This document shows, one piece after another, positions 8,621-19,600 of a stretch of 40,376 nt of DNA (its first letter is position 1; each line of letters opens with the position of its first letter). The notes beneath the pieces were generated by a model. The model did no database searches, had not been told where the DNA came from, and saw only the letters and a list, made by a program, of their open reading frames with translations. A program made the position numbers and the translations under genes. Source of the stretch: Sphingobacteriales bacterium TSM_CSM (GTDB lineage: Bacteria > Bacteroidota > Bacteroidia > Chitinophagales > UBA2359); the NCBI GenBank assembly GCA_002212725.1, contig MTCR01000055.1, positions 1 through 40,376 on the forward strand, in the 5' to 3' direction.

Positions 8621-8722
8621 ATTTACCCGACATACAACCAAAACGGCAATAAATTTAAATGCCTGTTGGTGCAACAAAGCAAATAACCGCAAAATAGCAT
8701 ATATACTTTACCACTTTGGCTT

Positions 8723-10294
8723 ATGGAAAATCAACAAGAACGGAAAGAAAAGTTTTTAACCGACTCGGGTATTGAAATACAACGCGTGTACCCGCCGCTT
8801 CCCGATGCAAAACCCGAAGAACCCGGACAGTTTCCGTTTACCCGCGGCGTACATGCCGCCATGTACCGCAGCAGGCTGTGGACCATGCGCCAATATGCCG
8901 GATTTTCTACCGCCGAAGAATCAAACAAACGCTACCGCTACCTGCTCTCGCAGGGAACAACCGGCTTATCGGTAGCCTTTGACCTTCCTACCCAGATAGG
9001 CTACGACTCTGACCACGATTTTGCCGAAGGCGAAGTGGGTAAGGTAGGGGTTGCCATAGATTCTATACGCGACATGGAGGCGCTCTTTAACGGCATTGCG
9101 CTGCAAGATGTTTCCACCTCTATGACCATTAACGCCACTGCCTATATTTTGCTGGCGTTTTACATTGCCCTTGCCAAAAAACAAGGTGCCGACCTTAGCA
9201 AGTTAAACGGTACAGTGCAAAACGATATTTTGAAAGAATACGCCGCAAGAGGCACTTACATTTACCCGCCCCGCCCCTCTATGCGTATTATTACCGATAT
9301 TTTTGCCTATTGCAGCAAAGAACTGCCCAAATGGAACACCATTTCCATATCGGGCTACCATATACGCGAAGCAGGCTCTTCGGCAGCACAGGAGTTGGCC
9401 TTTACCCTTGCCAATGGTAAAGCCTACCTGAAAGCAGCCCAGGAAGCAGGGCTTAATATAGATGTGTTTGCCAAAAGATTGTCGTTCTTTTTTAATGCAC
9501 ACAACAACTTTTTTGAAGAAATAGCCAAGTTCAGGGCAGCCCGCCGCATGTGGGCAAAAATAACCGCCCAACTGGGCGCCACCAACCCACAGGCACAAAT
9601 GATGCGGTTTCATACACAAACCGGCGGCTCTACCCTTACCGCACAACAACCTTTGGTAAACATTAGCCGCGTAACCCTGCAGGCATTGGCTGCCGTTTTG
9701 GGCGGAACCCAATCTTTGCATACCAACGGCTACGACGAAGCCCTCTCACTGCCTACCGAAGAAGCCGCACGCATAGCCCTGCGCACACAACAGGTTATTG
9801 CTTATGAAAGCGGCGTAACCGATACCGTTGACCCCCTTGCCGGCTCCTATTTTATTGAAACCCTTACCAACCAAATAGAAGAGGCAGCCCAAAAACATAT
9901 GGACAAAATTGACGCCATGGGCGGCGCCGTGCAAGCTATTGAACAAGGTTATATGCAGGAGCAAATAGCCGCCTCGGCCTACCGCTACCAACAGGATATT
10001 GAAACCCGCGAAAAAATTATTGTGGGCGTAAACCAGTTTACCATAGAAGAACCCCAGCAAACACACCTGTTCAGGGTTGATGATGCCATAAGAAACCTGC
10101 AAATTGAACGGCTTAAAGCCCTGCGCGCCTCCCGAAACCAACAGGAGGTAACCGCCACCCTTGCCGAAGTAGCCCGATGTGCCAAAGAAAACATTAACCT
10201 CATGCCGGCCGTTATTGCCGCCGTAGAATGCCAGGCCACCTTAGGCGAAATTGCCGATACCCTGCGCGCCATTTTTGGCGAGTATAAAGGGTAA
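8723..10294 (+). CDS. Methylmalonyl-CoA mutase-type catalytic subunit (no B12-binding domain)
   Basis: A 523-residue TIM-barrel acyl-CoA mutase. Conserved segments are [20 protein letters not shown] (about 49-68), [18 protein letters not shown] (81-98), [20 protein letters not shown] (163-182) and [20 protein letters not shown]. Such enzymes use adenosylcobalamin to rearrange methylmalonyl-CoA and succinyl-CoA or related acyl-CoAs. Tyr48 and Arg176 appear to match the Tyr and Arg that mark methylmalonyl-CoA specificity rather than the Phe/Gln of isobutyryl-CoA mutases; this is my alignment by eye. The protein ends at about residue 523, before the cobalamin-binding domain (DxHxxG) of one-chain mutases, so a separate small subunit must exist elsewhere. 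No partner, epimerase or MeaB gene is adjacent. Confidence 0.9.
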   Translation: MENQQERKEKFLTDSGIEIQRVYPPLPDAKPEEPGQFPFTRGVHAAMYRSRLWTMRQYAGFSTAEESNKRYRYLLSQGTTGLSVAFDLPTQIGYDSDHDFAEGEVGKVGVAIDSIRDMEALFNGIALQDVSTSMTINATAYILLAFYIALAKKQGADLSKLNGTVQNDILKEYAARGTYIYPPRPSMRIITDIFAYCSKELPKWNTISISGYHIREAGSSAAQELAFTLANGKAYLKAAQEAGLNIDVFAKRLSFFFNAHNNFFEEIAKFRAARRMWAKITAQLGATNPQAQMMRFHTQTGGSTLTAQQPLVNISRVTLQALAAVLGGTQSLHTNGYDEALSLPTEEAARIALRTQQVIAYESGVTDTVDPLAGSYFIETLTNQIEEAAQKHMDKIDAMGGAVQAIEQGYMQEQIAASAYRYQQDIETREKIIVGVNQFTIEEPQQTHLFRVDDAIRNLQIERLKALRASRNQQEVTATLAEVARCAKENINLMPAVIAAVECQATLGEIADTLRAIFGEYKG

Positions 10295-10578
10295 ACAAAT
10301 AACTGCTATTTATTTAACGGCTTTCTTTGTAAACGCCCCAAAACGGGGCGCATTACGCTTTCACCTCCCAAAATTTTGGGCAGAAAGGGTATGGTATGGG
10401 GTAAATTTTACCAAAAATAAAAAATTTTTTTGTGCAAGTTGTTTTTTTGGCAATTTTTTTAGTTTTTTGCTAAAATTTTTACGCCTGCACAACAAAAAAC
10501 ACGCTCTTCGGCAAAAACAGGCGCCACACCAAACAATTTGCCCCACCTTTTCCCATCAACCCAAACACAGTTCCGTTT
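10295..10578. promoter_or_regulatory. Palindrome- and T-tract-rich region upstream of the S24 peptidase gene
   Basis: This 284-bp gap holds, in order: a 6-bp hairpin CGCCCC/GGGGCG (10334-10350); a perfect 14-bp palindrome CCCAAAATTTTGGG (10367-10380); an odd palindrome GGTAAATTTTACC (10400-10412); and five T-tracts of 5-7 bases between 10425 and 10480, spaced roughly one to one and a half helical turns. An inverted pair, TTTTTTTGTGCA (10425-10436) and TGCACAACAAAAAA (10486-10499), flanks the T-tracts. This looks like curved promoter DNA with possible operator sites for the UmuD/LexA-type gene that follows. No clean TAnnTTTG element is visible. Confidence 0.4.
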
Positions 10579-11028
10579 ATGATGTTACAGCACCTTAGCA
10601 CCATTGGTTTACTTGAGTTTTTTGGCGTAGAACGCACCGAAAATGTGCAAATACCCCTGTTTGGCAATTGTATTTCGGCCGGTTTCCCCTCTCCTGCCGA
10701 TGATTATGTAGAGTTAAAAATTGACCTCAACCGTTATCTGGTAAAAAACCCCGCAGCAACTTTCTATGTGCGGGTTAAAGGTAACTCTATGGAAAACGCC
10801 GGCATTTATGAAGGCGATATTCTGGTGGTTGACCGCGCCCTGCAACCCAAAGACAACAACATAGCCATTTGTGTAATAGCCGGCGAGTTTACCGTAAAAC
10901 GCATTGCCAAAAGAAAAAACCGGCTCTACCTGCTTGCCGAAAATACCAACTACCTGCCCATAGAAATTACCGAAGATATTGATTTTCAGATTTGGGGCGT
11001 TGTGTCTTATATTATACACAAAGCATAG
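10579..11028 (+). CDS. umuD: UmuD/LexA-type S24 self-cleaving peptidase
   Basis: A 149-residue protein with the features of UmuD. The Ala34-Gly35 self-cleavage site lies in CISAGFPSPADDY, the nucleophile Ser70 in VKGNSMENAGI, and the general base Lys107 in EFTVKRIAKR. There is no N-terminal helix-turn-helix long enough for a full LexA, so UmuD is preferred over LexA. After RecA-stimulated cleavage UmuD' joins UmuC to form the translesion polymerase Pol V. The likely partner gene lies about 17 kb away (28238-29503) rather than directly downstream as usual. Two adjacent ATG codons (10579 and 10582) are possible starts. The upstream region is rich in palindromes and T-tracts. Confidence 0.88.
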   Translation: MMLQHLSTIGLLEFFGVERTENVQIPLFGNCISAGFPSPADDYVELKIDLNRYLVKNPAATFYVRVKGNSMENAGIYEGDILVVDRALQPKDNNIAICVIAGEFTVKRIAKRKNRLYLLAENTNYLPIEITEDIDFQIWGVVSYIIHKA

Positions 11029-11102
11029 CTTTCAGCCCGTAGTTGTTCATCTTTTGTAAGTGATTACAACAACAAACAGGCCGCTTTACCAAATTTTGAC
11101 GC

Positions 11103-11140
11103 TAACTTTGCAGCCGTTGGTTGAACCCAACGGCTGCATT
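11103..11140 (+). promoter_or_regulatory. -7 element followed by a strong hairpin upstream of the S41 peptidase gene
   Basis: TAACTTTG (11103-11110) matches the -7 consensus. From 11110 a perfect 11-bp stem, GCAGCCGTTGG (11110-11120) with CCAACGGCTGC (11127-11137), encloses a 6-nt loop and is followed by ATTT. It could be the 5' end stem of the S41 mRNA or a weak terminator of the gene upstream. No TTTG lies at the expected -33 spacing. Confidence 0.4.
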
Positions 11141-11182
11141 TAGCATTATTACACTATTATTGCTGCAATATCTCAAAATTTC

Positions 11183-12850
11183 ATGAATACAACCCCTGCC
11201 AAATGGAATGTTTACATGCCCCTGCTGTTTGCTGTGGTAATGGTTATTGGTATGCAACTTGGTTTTAAACTCTACGAAAACCTGAAAGGAAAACCCACCA
11301 TGTCGGCTTTTAAGGGTGGCAACCTGTCGGAATTGCAGGAAATACTAAGTCTGGTTGACAGCCGCTATGTAGATACCATTAATAACAATGAACTGCTGGA
11401 GCATGTTATTGAACAAACCCTGCAAGACTTAGACCCCCACTCTGCCTACATTCCGCCCGATGAACTGCAAGAGGTAAACGAATCGTTGGAGGGCAATTTT
11501 GTGGGCATTGGTATTGAGTTTGCACTGGTAAACGATACCGTTGTGGTAGTAACGCCCATCAGTGGCGGCCCATCGGAAAAACTGGGCATTATGGCCGGCG
11601 ATAAAATTATTGAAATCAACGACAGTCTGGTGGCCGGCATCGGCATTACCAACAAAGCCGTAATGAACAGCCTCCGGGGCGAGCGCGGCACAGAGGTGGC
11701 TGTAAGCATACTGCGCCCGGGGGTAAAAGAACTTATTGACTATACCATTGTACGCGATGATATACCCATTGTAAGCGTTGATGCTGCCTTTATGATGGAT
11801 AATCAGGTAGGCTATATAAAAATAAACCGTTTTAGCGCCAATACCTATAACGAGTTTATGGACAACCTGCTTAAACTCAAAGAGCAGGGCATGACCAAAC
11901 TTATGATAGATTTGCGCCAAAACCCCGGCGGCTATCTGAACGCCGCCGTATCTATTGCCGATGAACTCATTGATGGCAGCAAACTGCTGGTTTACACTCA
12001 AGGACGTACCTATGCCCGCAAAGATTACAATGCCACCGGCCGGCGGGTGGGCAACTTTGAAACCGGCGATCTGGTACTGCTTATTGACGAAGGGTCGGCA
12101 TCGGCAAGCGAAATTCTGGCCGGCGCCATTCAGGATTGGGACCGGGGTACACTCATCGGCCGCCGCACCTTTGGTAAGGGCCTGGTGCAAGAACAATACA
12201 ACCTCTCCAACGGCGGGGCGCTGCGCCTTACCGTAGCAAGATACTACACACCCACCGGCCGCAGCATACAAAAACCCTACGAAAACGGCTACGATGCCTA
12301 TGAAGAAGAACTGAACCAACGCTTAGAAGATGGTGAACTGTTGGGAAATGACTCCATTCACAGCAAAAAACAACGAACCGATACCATTGCCTTTAAAACA
12401 TTGGTGGAAGGAAGAACCGTTTACGGCGGAGGCGGAATTTCGCCCGATGTATTTATTCCGCTCGATACGGCAGGCCTCGAAAATTTTACCATAAAAGTGC
12501 GCAGCCTCCTGCCCGAATTTGTGTATAACTACTACAGCAACAACAAACAGGAGTTTGCAAACAACACCGGGTTAAAAACCTTTAAGCAAAATTATACCGT
12601 AAGCAATGCCATGTATGCACAGTTTACCGCTTTCCTTAAAAAGAAAATAGGATTTATTGACGATAAACTGATGAAACAAAACGAACAGGAACTTAAAAGC
12701 TATATGAAAGCCTATATAGCCAAACAAATATGGAACTACCAAGGCTTTTACTCCGTAACTCAGGAAGTGGACAAAACCCTGCAGGAGGCCTACAAACGCA
12801 TTACCAACCCCCTGAGCGCCGAATCGAAACCGGCAGCCAATAAACAATAG
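11183..12850 (+). CDS. Carboxy-terminal processing (CtpA-type) S41 serine protease
   Basis: A 555-residue protein with an N-terminal membrane/signal anchor (residues 9-25, within VYMPLLFAVVMVIGMQLGF), so the rest acts in the periplasm. A leading segment (LVDSRYVD, LDPHSAYIP) and a PDZ domain (about 100-185, with PSEKLGIMAGDKIIEIND) precede the S41 catalytic domain. The catalytic box GSASASE is at residues 304-310 and the general base Lys332 in TFGKGLVQ. The C-terminal extension after about residue 440 is helical and charged. CtpA-type proteases trim C-termini of envelope proteins. The gene is preceded by a -7 element with a hairpin and followed by a strong terminator, so it is probably monocistronic. 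Confidence 0.93.
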   Translation: MNTTPAKWNVYMPLLFAVVMVIGMQLGFKLYENLKGKPTMSAFKGGNLSELQEILSLVDSRYVDTINNNELLEHVIEQTLQDLDPHSAYIPPDELQEVNESLEGNFVGIGIEFALVNDTVVVVTPISGGPSEKLGIMAGDKIIEINDSLVAGIGITNKAVMNSLRGERGTEVAVSILRPGVKELIDYTIVRDDIPIVSVDAAFMMDNQVGYIKINRFSANTYNEFMDNLLKLKEQGMTKLMIDLRQNPGGYLNAAVSIADELIDGSKLLVYTQGRTYARKDYNATGRRVGNFETGDLVLLIDEGSASASEILAGAIQDWDRGTLIGRRTFGKGLVQEQYNLSNGGALRLTVARYYTPTGRSIQKPYENGYDAYEEELNQRLEDGELLGNDSIHSKKQRTDTIAFKTLVEGRTVYGGGGISPDVFIPLDTAGLENFTIKVRSLLPEFVYNYYSNNKQEFANNTGLKTFKQNYTVSNAMYAQFTAFLKKKIGFIDDKLMKQNEQELKSYMKAYIAKQIWNYQGFYSVTQEVDKTLQEAYKRITNPLSAESKPAANKQ

Positions 12851-12914
12851 GTTAACCCAACACCGGAACTGATTTAACCTTCGCCGGCAAAACAATGCCA
12901 CAAACCTATACACA

Positions 12915-12968
12915 AATGCCGCAAAAGCCGGAGTATATCTCCTGCCTTTGCGGCATTGTGCCGTTTTT
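12915..12968 (+). terminator. Rho-independent terminator of the S41 peptidase gene
   Basis: AATGCCGCAAA (12915-12925) pairs with TTTGCGGCATT (12947-12957), with an inner GGAG/CTCC stem. TTTTT follows at 12964-12968. Downstream of the stem on the minus strand there is no T-run, so it serves the plus-strand gene. Confidence 0.75.
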
Positions 12969-12991
12969 ACTTGTTTTGTTCTACTTTAATG

Positions 12992-13414
12992 TTAGCCGTA
13001 AATAGCAAACTGTTTTACCAAATCGCGAACCGTAATAATTCCTTTAATTTTTCCGCTCGCGTCAACTACCGGCAATGACTGAATACTGCGGTTGGTAAAA
13101 ATTTCCGCAGCATGTCCAATGTTCTCATCAATGGAAATGGTAACCGGCGACGGCGTCATAATATCGGTAAGTTTAAACTTCTCATCTAAAGTATCTTCGC
13201 TTACACTGGCTAATTTGGCGGCTTCTGTATTGTAAATTTTCAAGACATCATAAGAACTGATAATGCCCAATACATGATCTTCCTCATCTACTACCGGAAG
13301 GTGGTGCAAATTAAACTCCAAAAATAAACGACAGGCTTGTGAAAAAGTATGACTGGCAGTAGCCACAATAACGTGATGGCTCATTACCTCTGTAATTCGG
13401 GTTCCTTTTTGCAT
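12992..13414 (-). CDS. Two-CBS-domain protein
   Basis: A 140-residue soluble protein made of two CBS repeats. The first, about residues 8-60, contains HHLPVVDEEDHVLGIISSYD; the second, about 78-135, contains SLPVVDASGKIKGIITVRD. A CBS pair binds adenosine nucleotides or related ligands and usually regulates a partner. Stand-alone proteins of this size are common in Bacteroidota and their partners are mostly unknown. It converges with the S41 gene and diverges from the 2080-residue gene, with a good promoter about 40 bp upstream. Confidence 0.9.
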   Translation of the reverse strand: MQKGTRITEVMSHHVIVATASHTFSQACRLFLEFNLHHLPVVDEEDHVLGIISSYDVLKIYNTEAAKLASVSEDTLDEKFKLTDIMTPSPVTISIDENIGHAAEIFTNRSIQSLPVVDASGKIKGIITVRDLVKQFAIYG

Positions 13415-13454
13415 AGTGCTGAATTTATGGTTTGGTTGATAGAAAATTCCGGCT

Positions 13455-13483
13455 CAAAAATAAGCATAAACTTGTTACATCAA
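13455..13483 (-). promoter_or_regulatory. Promoter of the CBS-domain gene
   Basis: On the minus strand TTG (13481-13483), an 18-bp spacer and TATTTTTG (13455-13462) match the Bacteroidota -33/-7 pattern. The leader to the ATG at 13414 would be about 35 nt. Confidence 0.55.
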
Positions 13484-13503
13484 TAGAACAAAAGTCAATT
13501 AAC

Positions 13504-13523
13504 AAAATGATTTTTGTCATTTT
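13504..13523. promoter_or_regulatory. Palindrome in the divergent CBS / adhesin promoter region
   Basis: AAAATGA (13504-13510) and TCATTTT (13517-13523) form a 7-bp inverted repeat around TTTTTG, just upstream of the CBS promoter. It is a possible operator site between two divergent genes. The neighbouring sequence is very AT-rich, so a chance match is possible. Confidence 0.25.
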
Positions 13524-13651
13524 ATCAACAATATAACAAAAAACGTTGGCAATTCTTACTTAGCGCTTAACATATATAACCTATTCTCTTGCTTGCAAAA
13601 TAAAAAAAAGGTATTTTTACCCAACCAATTCACCGCTAAACCCCTGCCGCC

Positions 13652-16600
13652 ATGTATAAAAAACTACTTCACGTACTTGCGCTCTCTTTTATGCTTGCCG
13701 CTGTTGCATACGCCCAACCCGACCCCTGCCTTAGTTCTACCAACCCGCTCACCGTAGGCGTAGAGGCTTTTAACGATGGCTGCGATTGCAATGGCGTAGC
13801 TCAGATTTTTGCTTTTGGCGGCACAGCGCCATATTTCTATAGTTGGTCGCAAAATTCAACATTTCCCCTTCCTTTAGCCACCGGTTTATGCCCCGGCGCT
13901 TACACCGTTACCGTTATCGACGCTAACGATTGTACAGCCTCTGCTAATTTTTATATAACCGGCTACCCTCCTGCAACCATTAGCCTTAACGTTACCCAAC
14001 CCACCTGCGGGCAAAACAACGGGGCTATTACTGCTATGGCAATTGGGGGTTTATTATACCTCTGGAGCAACGGCGCTACCACTCAAAATATTACCGGCTT
14101 ACAAGCCGGCACTTATTGCGTAACCGTAACCGACTTACTTGGTTGCACCGCAGCCCAGTGCGTCGCCCTACAGTCCGCTCTTGCCACAGAATACCAACCG
14201 CCCACCTGCGGGCTGTGCAACGGCAGCATTTTTCTGCCCGACAGCGTTACCTATTATTTGAGCAATCCCAACGGCGCTACGCAGTTTTACGACGGGCCCA
14301 CTACCATTACCGGCCTTTGCCCCGGCTGGTACGACCTGTTTACCATAGCAGGCGAATGCCAGGGGCTTATACAACTCGAAAACATAGACCTGCCCTTTAC
14401 CGCCAACGCCAATTTTAACACTTCCATAGGTAATGCCGACGAATTGTATGCCTGCACAGGGCAGCCCATACAATTTTTTGCGCCCGATGGCAACCTGGCT
14501 GTACAGTGGAATTTTGGCGAACCTGCCTCGCTTACCAATACCTCTAACCTGCCCAACACCACTTATACCTACCAAAACACCGGCACCTACACCGTTACCC
14601 TTATTGCACAAGGTTGTACCGACGCCGATACGCTGCAACGCACCATTATCATAGAGCAGGGCATTGCCCCCGCTATTGAATGTGCTTCTTTGGTATGCCC
14701 CGGCACGCCGCAAACTTACACAACCCCCACCGTTTGCGATACTTATAACTGGACCGTAACCGGCGGAACCATTACCGGCGGGCAAAACACTGCCGAAATT
14801 ACCGTTGTCTGGAACGATGTGGCTATGGGAACCGTAGAACTTACCGTTGGCAACTGCGATGGCAGTACCATCTGCAACCCCGTAGGCAGCATTAATGTGC
14901 CTGTTATCAGCAACAACATACCCATAACCGGCCCCGATGTGGTGTGCGCCAATGCCAATGCCGTATATAGCCTGCCTCAATACGGCGGAGTGCAATACAA
15001 TTGGTCGGTAATGCCAACGGCGGCTGGTACGGTGGTTTGGCAGCAATACAACCAGGCCGGCATTCACTGGAACAGTACCGATGGCACGGTGCAGGTAAGC
15101 ATGAGCAGCAACTTAGTGCAATGCAATGCCCAAAACAGCCTGCCGGTACAGGTAAATCAGGTGTACGCCATATCGGGTCCCGAAACCGTTTGTGCAAACC
15201 AAACCCTTACCTATACCGCCTCTGCCGGGCTGCACAACTGGTCGGTATCGGGCAGCGCCGCCATTACCGCCGGCGGAACCAACAGCAGCAGCGTAACCGT
15301 GCTGGCGGGCAGCAGCGCCGGTTTTACCGTATCTGCCACACCTGCCGATATTACCCAATACTGCAACTACCCCCAGCAAATAAGCGTTCAAACTACCCCG
15401 CAACCGGCAACGCCTTTGGTAACCGGCGAAACAATTATTTGCCCGGGTAATGCCTATACCTACCAAATTGCAGCCCCCGCACCCGGCTTTACCTACCTTT
15501 GGACGGTTACCGGCGGCACACCCGCATCTGGAAGCGGCGCCACGCTCAACATTTTATGGCAATCCGGAAGCCCCGTTTTCGGCATATCGGTAACGGCGCA
15601 AAGCGGAAACGAACCCTTTTGCATTTCCGATGCCGGAACTTTAACCGCTACCCCGCTTCAAAACCTGCTCATCAGTGGCGATGACGAACTTTGCACCGGC
15701 GATAAAATTACCTATACCGCCGCTCCGCTGCTTGCCGGCATAGATTACATCTGGCAAATTACCCCGCCCCAAGCCGGCAGCGTAGTAAGCGGGCAAGGCG
15801 GCGCTACGGCAGAAGTGCAGTGGAATTCGGGTTATGCGGCGGCAGCCCTTACGGTTACGGCCTGCGGCATTTCGGTGCAACACAATATTACCATACATGA
15901 GGCAACGCCACCTGCCATTGTGGCATCGGGCAATTTATGCGCCGGCAGCAGCATCGGGTTAAGCGTGGTTCCTGCAACCTATGTTTTCTATGAGTGGAGC
16001 AATTCGGCTATTGCGCCCGGTATAACCGTTTCTGCCGGCAATGATTATGTGGTAAGCGTTACCGATGCCAACGGCTGTACCGCCAACGCTACCCTCCATG
16101 TGCATGAATACCCGCTGCCCGATGCCTCTGTTTCTGCTCAGGATATTAACCTTATTTGCTCCGATGCCCCCAATAATGTAAACATCAGCGCCCTGCTTGG
16201 CTATGGCTATAATTACCAATGGTTTGAGAATGGCGCTGCTTTTGGCGCCAATGTGAGTACCATTACCCATTTTGGCAGCAGTATTGTAGCCAACTTCAGC
16301 TACTCCGTTCAGGTTACCGATGCCAACGGCTGCCAGAATGTTTCCAACACGGTTGTTATTGAACAAGATGTTTGTAATTTTAACTCCGGCTCGTGTCCGG
16401 GAGGCGCTTGCCCCAACCCGGGCGATGGCGGCGGAACTTGTGCAGTCAACTCTGCCGACATTTTGGGCATTGTTGCCGATACGCCTTACTGTTTTGATGT
16501 TACATTCCAGAATATATCAACCGGCGGGCTGAGTTATACATGGGATTTTGGCGATGACAGCCCCACTGTTACCCTGCCCGATGCCAGCCCCCAAACACAT

Positions 16601-19600
16601 TCCTATACCGATGCAGGATTTTATACGGTAAAAATTTACGGCACGTATGCCAACCTCAACCCCACGCCAACCAACTGCATTTATATGAGTTACACAGTGG
16701 TGGAAATACCCCTGGCAGCCGATTTTGATTTCATAAGCCCATGCATAAACACCGCCACCGAATTTGCCGACCGCTCGGTACATATAGCCAATACCACCAT
16801 TACCTCCTGGAACTGGGATTTTGGCGATGGTAATACCAGTACCGATGCCAACCCCGCGCATACCTTTGCCGCCGCCGGAACCTACAACGTAACCCTTACC
16901 ATTGGAAACGGGCTTTGCACCCACACTCTTACCAAACCCGTAACCATTTACAACCTGCCCGATGCCTCTTTTGCCGTGCCGCCAACCGTTTGCCAGGGCA
17001 GTGCCGCCGCCTTTACCCCTGCCGCCAACCCCAACGCTATACAATGGGATTGGAATTTTGGCAACGGCGCCACCGTAAGCGCTCAACAACCCGAACAAAG
17101 CTACCTGCAAGACGGCAATTACACGGTAACCCTTGCCGTTACCGATAACAAGGGCTGCACCAATACCGCCGCCCAAACCGTTACCGTGCTGCCGGTTGAC
17201 AATGGCAGTATTTCCCTGCCCTCGCCCAATGCGTGCGAAGGGCAAACCGTAACCCTTACCGCCCCAACCGGCGCCGGTTACCTGTGGTCCGATAACTCAT
17301 CGGGCAGTACCTTAAACGTTACCCAAACCGGCAGTTTTACCGTTACCGTTACCCAGGCAAACGGCTGCCAGTACAGCACCCCGCCGGTGCAGGTAAATTT
17401 TGCGCCGCTGCCGCCTGCGGTTATTTCGCCGGCTGCCTCGCCATTGCTGCTCTGCCCCAACCAAACCGCTACCCTTACCGCCAACGCCGGCAGCAACTAC
17501 GCATATGCCTGGAGCAACGGAACAAACAATGCCTCCGTTACCCTTGCATACAACTCAATACCGGTTGCAGGCATTACCCTTTATGTAACCGTTACCAATG
17601 CCTCCACCGGTTGCAGCAACACATCGGCACCGGTTGCCGTGCAAAGGGTAACACTGGAAAACCCGGTTATTTCGCCCAATTTTGCTGCTGCCCTTCAACT
17701 TTGCCAGGGCGAAACCCTTAGCCTCTCCGCTTCGCATCCTGCTCTTTCTAATTTTAACTGGAATACCGGGCAAAGCGGCAACAGTATTACCGTATCGGCC
17801 GGCGGGTATTATGAGGTAAGCGTTACCGATGCCAACGGCTGCATTGAAACCGATGCCGTTACCGTGGGCATGAACAGCGGCGGCGATTTGGCCGCCATAC
17901 CTGTTGGTTGTTATGATTACTGCGAACTTGCGTCATTTTCTGTACCCGGTGTGTATGCCGGCTACCAATGGCTGCTCAACGGCGCACCCATTGCAGGCGC
18001 TACCGGCAGCGAATTTGTTCCGCCTCAAAGTGGCGATTACCAACTGCAAATTACCACGCCTTTCGGCTGCCAGGATACCTCCGATGTGTTGTCGCTTAAC
18101 CTTACCGATTGCCTGGAGTGCCTCGTAAGCGCCAACTTTACCTACACCATCAGTTGCTCTTCCATCTCGTTGTCGGCTGTGGCATCCGGCAATGGAACGC
18201 TTTCGTATAGCTGGGATTTTGGTGATGGAAATACCTCAGCCAATGCATCGCCAAGCCATAGTTTTGCCGCATCGGGAACGTATGCCGTTTGTCTTACCGT
18301 TTCAAACATAGCCGCCGATGCCGATACGTGTACGCAAACGTTTTGCCAAAATATTGACATTAGCGGGGCAGACCTTCTGGCTATTGTTACCGATAACATA
18401 ACCAATGCCGGATGCGGGGCAGCAAACGGCAGCATCAGCATTACCATAAACGGCAATAACCCGCCTTACACCTACCAATGGTCTGATGCCAATACCGGCG
18501 AAGACCGCACCGGCCTTGCCCCGGCCAATTACGGGCTAACCGTTACCGATGCCGCAGGTTGCACGGTTGCCGGCCTCTTTACCATATCTGAACTGCCCGT
18601 TGACAGCACCACCCTTACCTGCATAAGCGCCACCGATACCGGCCTTACCGTTGGCTGGGCAACAGTGCCGGGCGCACAAGGTTACGAACTTACCATTAAC
18701 GGCGCAGCACCCATCACCATAGATGCTGCCGCATCGGAATATACTTTTACCGGCCTGGCACCCGATATTTCTTACACCATCGGCATTGCCGTACTTGCGC
18801 CTTCGCCTTGCGCCAACAGTGCAACTGTTACCACCACCTGCACCACCCTGCCCGACCCCTGCCTGCTGAACCCGCCCGTACTGAGTACGCAACCAACCGA
18901 TGCCCTTTGCGGACAACCCACCGGAAGCATTGACCTTTCGGTAACAGGCGGCATACTACCCTACAATTTTGCATGGAGCAACCTTAGCGCAGCCGAAGAC
19001 CTTGCCAACGCCAATGCAGGCAGCTACTCGGTAACCGTTACCGATGCGCAGGGCTGTTCTGCCGTTGCCTCAGAAACAATAAATGCCTACCTGCCCGCAC
19101 CCCAACCCCTTTGCCTGTCTGCCACCGATACTACCCTTACGGTTGGCTGGGCAGCAGTGCCGGGCGCACAAGGTTATGAGCTTAGCATTAACGGCGCAGC
19201 ACCGGTAACGGCAGATGCCGCCGCATCGGAATATACTTTTACGGACTTATTGCCCGAAACCGCCTACAACATCGGCATTGCCGCCGTAGCGCCGGCGGGG
19301 TGCAGCAACAGTCAGCAAACTGCCCTTGATTGCAGTACCGCCACACCTGCCTGCACGCCCGAAACCACGCTTGCCGAAATACAGACCAACACCCCCCTCA
19401 TTACCGTGGGCGAAACCGTACAACTGACAGTACAAACCGAAGGGTTGAGCGGAAATCTGAGCTATGTATGGACTGCCAACGGGCTGGAAACACTCTGCAC
19501 CGACAGCCTTTGCACGTTTATGCCCGATGCACCCACTACCTACACCGTAACCGTTACCGATGAATTTGGTTGCACGGCCGTAGCCGGCATTGACATAGAT

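Noticed and set aside
11429..12319. 296-codon minus-strand open frame opposite the S41 protease gene
   Set aside because: It lies antisense to a protease with all catalytic boxes present and shows no recognisable motif.
14168..15067. Long minus-strand open frame inside the giant adhesin gene, and similar ones at 16517-17245 and 15959-16366
   Set aside because: They are low-complexity (Gly, Ile, Val-rich) by-products of the repeated coding strand; the plus-strand protein has a signal peptide, PKD repeats and a sorting domain.
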